Source: Flavobacteriaceae bacterium (GTDB lineage Bacteria; Bacteroidota; Bacteroidia; Flavobacteriales; Weeksellaceae). Taken from it: DNA of 33,992 bases. A program made the position numbers and the translations under genes. Every line of letters begins with the position of its first letter. The stretch's first letter is position 1. Positions 30,709 to 33,992 of the stretch are shown here, piece after piece. The stretch spans positions 1-33,992 of the forward strand of contig JAAYKY010000050.1 in assembly GCA_012522185.1 (NCBI GenBank). Reading direction: 5' to 3'. The notes under the pieces are model-generated. The model was not told the origin of the DNA. It saw nothing but the letters and a program-made list of their open reading frames with translations, and did not search any database.

Positions 30709-32475
30709 ATGGCCGCAAAATCAAAATTAGAACTAATACTGGAGTTGTCAGATAGGCTGTTTAATAATAAGCTGAATCGGGTAACTCAAAAGCTTGATGG
30801 CGCCGTTAATCGTATGCAAGGCAGATTGAGCCGATTCCGAAATGTGGCGGCGGCGGAGTTGTCCCGGCCAATTGATGTTTGGAGTGGTTTAGGCTTTGGT
30901 ATTCTCGCAGGTGTGGGTATGTCAATATTGACAATGGTCACGGGCGCCATAAGTGGTTTAGCCGGTGAAGCGATTAATTCGGTCGATGCTTTAAAGAAAT
31001 TCGAATCAACCATGGGGTTTGCCGGCTTCAATCCGGGCGTTATTCAAAACGCCGCCGCCGATGTCAAAAAATATGCCGATGATACCGTGTATGATTTGAC
31101 TACAATTGCCAACACGACGGCACAGCTGGCGGCCAATGGAATCAAAGATTTCACGGGATTGACACAAGCTGCCGGAAACTTAAATGCTGTGGCCGGTGGG
31201 AATGCGAACACATTCCGTTCGGTGGCAATGATGTTGACACAAACAGCCGGTGCAGGAAAATTAACGACTGAAAATTGGAACCAATTGGCCAATGCCATAC
31301 CTGGGGCTTCAGGAAAACTCCAGGAAGCTTTGCGACAAAATGGTGCCTATACCGGAAACTTCCGGGATGCTATGGAAAAGGGGTTGATTACAGCCGATAA
31401 GTTTAACGCTGCCATTATGCAGCTTGGCATGGACCCAATAGCAGTTGAGGCGGCTAAATCTACCGAAACCTTTGAAGGGGCATTGGGACAATTGCAGGCA
31501 AGTATAGTTGATGCATTTTCCGGATTAATTGAAAAAATTGGAATGGATAACATTACTGGCGCTATTAATTATTTGACCGAATCGGTTGGGAAAGTGGCCG
31601 GTGCTATAAATTGGCTCATTGATGAATTCAATGCCGGAAATCCTATAATTGGAATGACTGTAGGCATTCTCACCGCTTTAATTACGGGTATAATTGCTTA
31701 TAAACTGTACATCGGTGCAATTACATTGGTCACACAAGCATGGACAGCCGCGCAATGGTTGTTAAATATAGCAATGGATGCAAATCCAATTGGATTGGTA
31801 ATATTGGCCATTGCTACCCTAATTGCATTGGTTTATACGGCAATACAGAAATACGACGAATGGGGAGCCGCCTTGCTTCAGTTTATGGGACCGATAGGGA
31901 TGGTGATAAATGCTTTCAAATCCATTTATGATCATTGGGAAAGCATCAAAGAAGCTTTCAAAACAGATGGAATAATTGGTGGCCTTAAAAGGTTACGGCT
32001 TGTGTTAATAGACGCCGTTTTGAAACCTATTCAGCAGATATTTCAAATGATTGCTGAATTCGACCCAACTGGAATGGCTGACAAAGCTTTGGAAAGAATC
32101 AAAGCCTTCAGGGAAGGAAACAATCTTGTAACTGAAGGCGAACGTATGGCCAACCAAGGCGATCAGGTTGCTTTTAATCCATTGGGCTTCTATAATATGG
32201 GCAAAGAAGCCATCAATATGTATGCTGCAAGAACGCCCGATTCCGGAACCGGAAAAGGACGTGCTGAAGGTGTGAAAAAGGCTAAAGATGATATCAATAA
32301 AGTGTCCGGAAAATCAAACCAGGTGCGTTATATGAATATCAAATTTGAAGCTTTTAATAAAGGCGATATCAATGTGAACAACGGTTCAGGAACCAGTGGA
32401 ATGACGCCTGATGATTTGGAAAGATGGTTTACCGAAATGATGATGCGTGTAATTGCAAATGCCGAAAATGGATAA
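30709..32475 (+). CDS. Tail tape measure protein
   Basis: 588 residues. The tape-measure core is clear at 95-270: LKKFESTMGFAGFNPGVI, TIANTTAQLAANGIKDFTGL, FRSVAMMLTQTAGAGKLTTE and NWNQLANAIPGASGKLQEAL. Hydrophobic segments (IIGMTVGILTALITGIIAYK, then a second at about 355-385) follow, as in proteins that insert into the host membrane. Its length should set the tail length. It is oddly placed in the head arm, on the opposite strand from chaperone and tube. Confidence 0.9.
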   Translation: MAAKSKLELILELSDRLFNNKLNRVTQKLDGAVNRMQGRLSRFRNVAAAELSRPIDVWSGLGFGILAGVGMSILTMVTGAISGLAGEAINSVDALKKFESTMGFAGFNPGVIQNAAADVKKYADDTVYDLTTIANTTAQLAANGIKDFTGLTQAAGNLNAVAGGNANTFRSVAMMLTQTAGAGKLTTENWNQLANAIPGASGKLQEALRQNGAYTGNFRDAMEKGLITADKFNAAIMQLGMDPIAVEAAKSTETFEGALGQLQASIVDAFSGLIEKIGMDNITGAINYLTESVGKVAGAINWLIDEFNAGNPIIGMTVGILTALITGIIAYKLYIGAITLVTQAWTAAQWLLNIAMDANPIGLVILAIATLIALVYTAIQKYDEWGAALLQFMGPIGMVINAFKSIYDHWESIKEAFKTDGIIGGLKRLRLVLIDAVLKPIQQIFQMIAEFDPTGMADKALERIKAFREGNNLVTEGERMANQGDQVAFNPLGFYNMGKEAINMYAARTPDSGTGKGRAEGVKKAKDDINKVSGKSNQVRYMNIKFEAFNKGDINVNNGSGTSGMTPDDLERWFTEMMMRVIANAENG

Positions 32476-32944
32476 TTCTTTTCTTGCAAAAGTTGAACGA
32501 TTAAAACGCATGCGTACACGGTTCCCGGAAATTGCAGCCGTTGAAGCCGTGAATTTTAGCAAAGAACGATTTGTTCAAAAGAATTGGCTGAGTCGGACGC
32601 GTGAACCCTGGAAAAAAAGAAGCAAAGAAGATCGTGGAAGTCTCATGGTGCGTTCCGGGCGATTGAAGCGTTCCATCCGCAAAATAAAAGTTACGCCAAA
32701 CAGCGTGACAATCGGAACGGACGTTCCCTATGCTCGCATTCACAACGAAGGCGGAATACTTAACAGAACTGTAAACGTACGCCAACACACAAGAACGCGT
32801 AAAGGCAGGGCTGAAACCGTCAAAATGCACAGAAGAAAAATGAACACTAAAATGCCAAAGCGGCAATTTATAGGCGAATCTGCCATTCTTTTGAGACGTA
32901 TTGAACGCCTGATGGAAAAAGAGATAAAGAAAGCTTTACGATGA
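32468..32944 (+). CDS. Virion morphogenesis protein (Mu gpG-like)
   Basis: 158 residues from ATG 32468, overlapping the tape-measure stop; an ATG at 32459 is also possible. It is very basic, with EPWKKRSKEDRGSLMVRSGR, then SIRKIKVTPNSVTIGTDVPY and ARIHNEGG, which is the signature of the gpG / phage virion morphogenesis family. The C-terminus is MPKRQFIGES, also typical. The role is tail or head-tail joining assembly. Confidence 0.87.
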   Translation: MDNSFLAKVERLKRMRTRFPEIAAVEAVNFSKERFVQKNWLSRTREPWKKRSKEDRGSLMVRSGRLKRSIRKIKVTPNSVTIGTDVPYARIHNEGGILNRTVNVRQHTRTRKGRAETVKMHRRKMNTKMPKRQFIGESAILLRRIERLMEKEIKKALR

Positions 32945-32963
32945 TTTAAAACCGATTTAAAAT
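32943..32963 (+). repeat. TTTAAA tandem element, copy 2
   Basis: Identical to the element at 27992-28012. Here it overlaps the start codon of the next gene. Confidence 0.6.
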
Positions 32964-33519
32964 GAAAGAATTTTATAAGAAACTTTGCCAAAAATTTGAT
33001 GCTTCCAATTCAGAAACGCAGGCGCGTTTTCAAGAATTTGGATTGACAGCTCCAAGATATATTGACCTGTACGCACAGCAAGATTTAAACGAAGAAAATT
33101 TTGAACTTTTTCACGGAAACGCCTTGCTGGTCGAATGGATGATAAACTATGAAGAATCGCCAGCCATTGCAACCATTGAATTGCGTGTGTGCTTTGAACA
33201 ATTAAGAAGCACTGCCAATATTTCGGCCAATATGGATGTGGCGCTGAAAAGTATGGATTACAATCATTTGGTTGATCAATTGGTTCAGACTATTACAACC
33301 GAATCAACGGGCAAATTAAAACTGGTTTGGGAAGGAAGCAACCGCCTGGATAGCATCGTGGACATTTACATATTTCGCTATGAATGCCAATACGTGAAAA
33401 GAGCGCCGGAACCTGAATATCCAAATACCGGCAAGTTTGAAGATTTGGAAATCAATGGCCAATTGGTAGAAAAAATAAACTCCGTAACTGAAGCTACGGA
33501 GTTTGAATGGGATTTATAA
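32962..33519 (+). CDS. Unknown late protein, possible tail terminator or connector
   Basis: 185 residues, soluble, mixed alpha/beta, not recognised. It starts MKEFYKKLCQKFDASNSETQ; the middle VEWMINYEESPAIATIELRV and KLKLVWEGSNRLDSIVDIYI resembles the alternating pattern of small head-tail connector or tail terminator proteins. It lies 17 bp after the gpG-like gene. Its TAA lies in a 6-bp overlap with the convergent gene. The role is inferred from position. Confidence 0.72.
   Translation: MKEFYKKLCQKFDASNSETQARFQEFGLTAPRYIDLYAQQDLNEENFELFHGNALLVEWMINYEESPAIATIELRVCFEQLRSTANISANMDVALKSMDYNHLVDQLVQTITTESTGKLKLVWEGSNRLDSIVDIYIFRYECQYVKRAPEPEYPNTGKFEDLEINGQLVEKINSVTEATEFEWDL
33477..33504 (+). 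terminator. Hairpin at the end of the plus-strand arm
   Basis: Perfect 10-bp stem AAACTCCGTA / TACGGAGTTT with an 8-nt loop inside the last codons of the preceding gene. Only a GTTT tract follows, so termination may be weak. Confidence 0.45.
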
Positions 33520-33834
33520 TTCTATAAGTTTTTCGGGAAACTCTTTTTCTTTTAGATAGAGTTTTCCGTTTCTTTTGACAAGCCGTACGGTGTAGGTTCC
33601 AGGCGATGTGAAACCGCGTGGATTTGTTTTTAAAAACTTTGTGATTTTGTCTTTAATTTCACCTGAAACGGATCGGTCAAAATTAATGCCGTATAAAGTT
33701 TTTTCAAAGGTTACAGTTCCGGATTCAGAAACGCGCTCTGTTGGATTATCCGCAACCGGCTTAAAGGTTTTATCTTCCTGGGCAATGCCAATTGAAAAAA
33801 CTAAAATGAACGATATTTTAAAAAGGTTTTTCAT
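33514..33834 (-). CDS. Small secreted protein of unknown function
   Basis: 106 residues with a signal peptide (MKNLFKISFILVFSIGIAQE), then a basic mature domain with TVTFEKTLYGINFDRSV and GTYTVRLVKRNGKLYLKEKE. It is not recognised. The start overlaps the stop of a fragmentary frame upstream as TAATG, so it was translated together with that gene. It converges on the phage arm with overlapping stop regions. It may be the first host gene beyond the phage or a phage-carried moron. Confidence 0.7.
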   Translation of the reverse strand: MKNLFKISFILVFSIGIAQEDKTFKPVADNPTERVSESGTVTFEKTLYGINFDRSVSGEIKDKITKFLKTNPRGFTSPGTYTVRLVKRNGKLYLKEKEFPEKLIEL

Positions 33835-33944
33835 TAATCAGTAAATGCAATATCTTTCATAGGTATAACCCGTAGTGCATTATAAGAAAGGTTGCCCAAA
33901 TCACTAAAAATTAGTATATTGTATTGACTGACAATCAAATACAA
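33834..33944 (-). pseudogene. C-terminal fragment of a gene coupled to the secreted protein
   Basis: An open frame without start runs from 33944 to TAA at 33834-33836. It encodes 36 residues ending ALRVIPMKDIAFTD, and its stop overlaps the next ATG by one base. That coupling suggests a real gene whose upstream part was lost. The likely break is near 33885-33895, where a possible insertion-sequence end begins. Family unknown. Confidence 0.45.
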
Positions 33945-33946
33945 TT

Positions 33947-33992
33947 ATGAGCAACCTAGAAGCAAGTTACAAATTAATTTTAGAAGAATTAA
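33947..33992 (+). CDS. Start of an unidentified gene, cut by the window edge
   Basis: Fifteen codons, MSNLEASYKLILEEL, from the ATG at 33947 to the end of the window. GGTTGC (33890-33895) and its inverse GCAACC (33951-33956) flank the leader, and an ACTAA/TTAGT hairpin lies between. The short leader after an apparent junction with a truncated frame is what one sees at the end of an insertion sequence, so a transposase is possible. The fragment is too short to identify. Confidence 0.5.
   Translation, partial: MSNLEASYKLILEEL

Larger units (their letters stand above)
9375..33519. mobile_element. Mu-like contractile-tailed prophage (ends uncertain)
   Basis: A continuous block of phage genes with Mu-type families: gp27/gp28-like terminase, gp36-like, gp29-like DUF935 portal, MuF, gpG-like, ClpP-type protease with scaffold, capsid, DUF2586 sheath, tube, frameshifted chaperone, hub, spike, baseplate J, tail collar, muramidase and spanin. 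It is arranged as two divergent arms from about 25.4 kb. The left end is placed near 9375 because of repeats and a truncated host frame there. The right end is not seen; 33519 is the last certain structural gene. No transposase, integrase or repressor occurs in the window. Confidence 0.9.

Noticed and set aside
32501-32866. 121-residue minus-strand frame opposite the gpG-like gene
   Set aside because: Shadow of a strongly basic coding sequence; no start context or family resemblance.
33947-33992. N-terminus resembling GTP cyclohydrolase I (YKLILEEL pattern)
   Set aside because: Only 15 codons are visible and the similarity is generic; a transposase or a phage gene fits equally well.
1-33992. 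CRISPR array
   Set aside because: No regularly spaced repeat of 24-47 bp with unique spacers was seen; the repeats reported have only two or three copies.

Overview
The window looks like a low-GC Bacteroidota chromosome, most likely a flavobacterium of the Chryseobacterium type. The evidence is a type IX secretion (T9SS) C-terminal sorting domain, an HmuY-type haem-binding lipoprotein beside a TonB receptor, DUF3127 and DUF6702-like proteins, few Shine-Dalgarno sequences, and several Bacteroidota promoter boxes of the form TAnnTTTG. Family names are from recognition by eye; no database search was run.

Host part (1 to about 9.37 kb): a small secreted protein; a DUF3127/HEAT-repeat gene pair; a tRNA-Leu(TAG) with its own promoter and terminator; a T9SS cargo protein divergent from a haem-uptake operon (TonB receptor plus HmuY lipoprotein); a DinB-like protein; an Fe-S assembly pair (Mrp/ApbC ATPase and an Nfu-type NifU protein); and a DUF3108 protein. 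A gene-poor stretch (8994-9467) follows. It holds a nested palindrome, a truncated reading frame, and three spaced repeats that may mark a phage end.

Phage part (about 9.4 to at least 33.5 kb): a Mu-like contractile-tailed prophage with an unusual divergent layout around a promoter region at 25382-25504, which carries a perfect palindromic operator candidate. The plus-strand arm holds small and large terminase, a gp36-like protein, a gp29-like portal, a MuF head protein with a nuclease-toxin-like tail, the tape measure, a gpG-like protein and a probable connector protein. The minus-strand arm holds protease/scaffold, major capsid, sheath, tube, a frameshifted tail chaperone, the baseplate set, tail fibres, a lysis cassette (membrane protein, muramidase, candidate u-spanin), a thymidylate-synthase-fold enzyme predicted to act on dCMP, and a DNA adenine methylase. 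The last two are probable DNA-modification or anti-restriction genes, in a position like that of mom in Mu.

No transposase, integrase, repressor or replication gene is visible. Either the early region lies past the right edge, or this is a structural-only, domesticated cluster. The right edge has a small secreted protein, a reading-frame fragment coupled to it, and the first 15 codons of an unidentified gene that may belong to an insertion sequence.

The observations most worth a second look are: (1) a -1 frameshift site A AAA AAG that joins the tail chaperone to a downstream frame with no start codon of its own; (2) the thymidylate-synthase homologue with Asp where Asn specifies dUMP; (3) the MuF-toxin fusion; (4) the 21-bp operator palindrome; (5) a large interrupted palindrome with competing pairings at 11285-11414; (6) the tape-measure gene displaced from the tail module.
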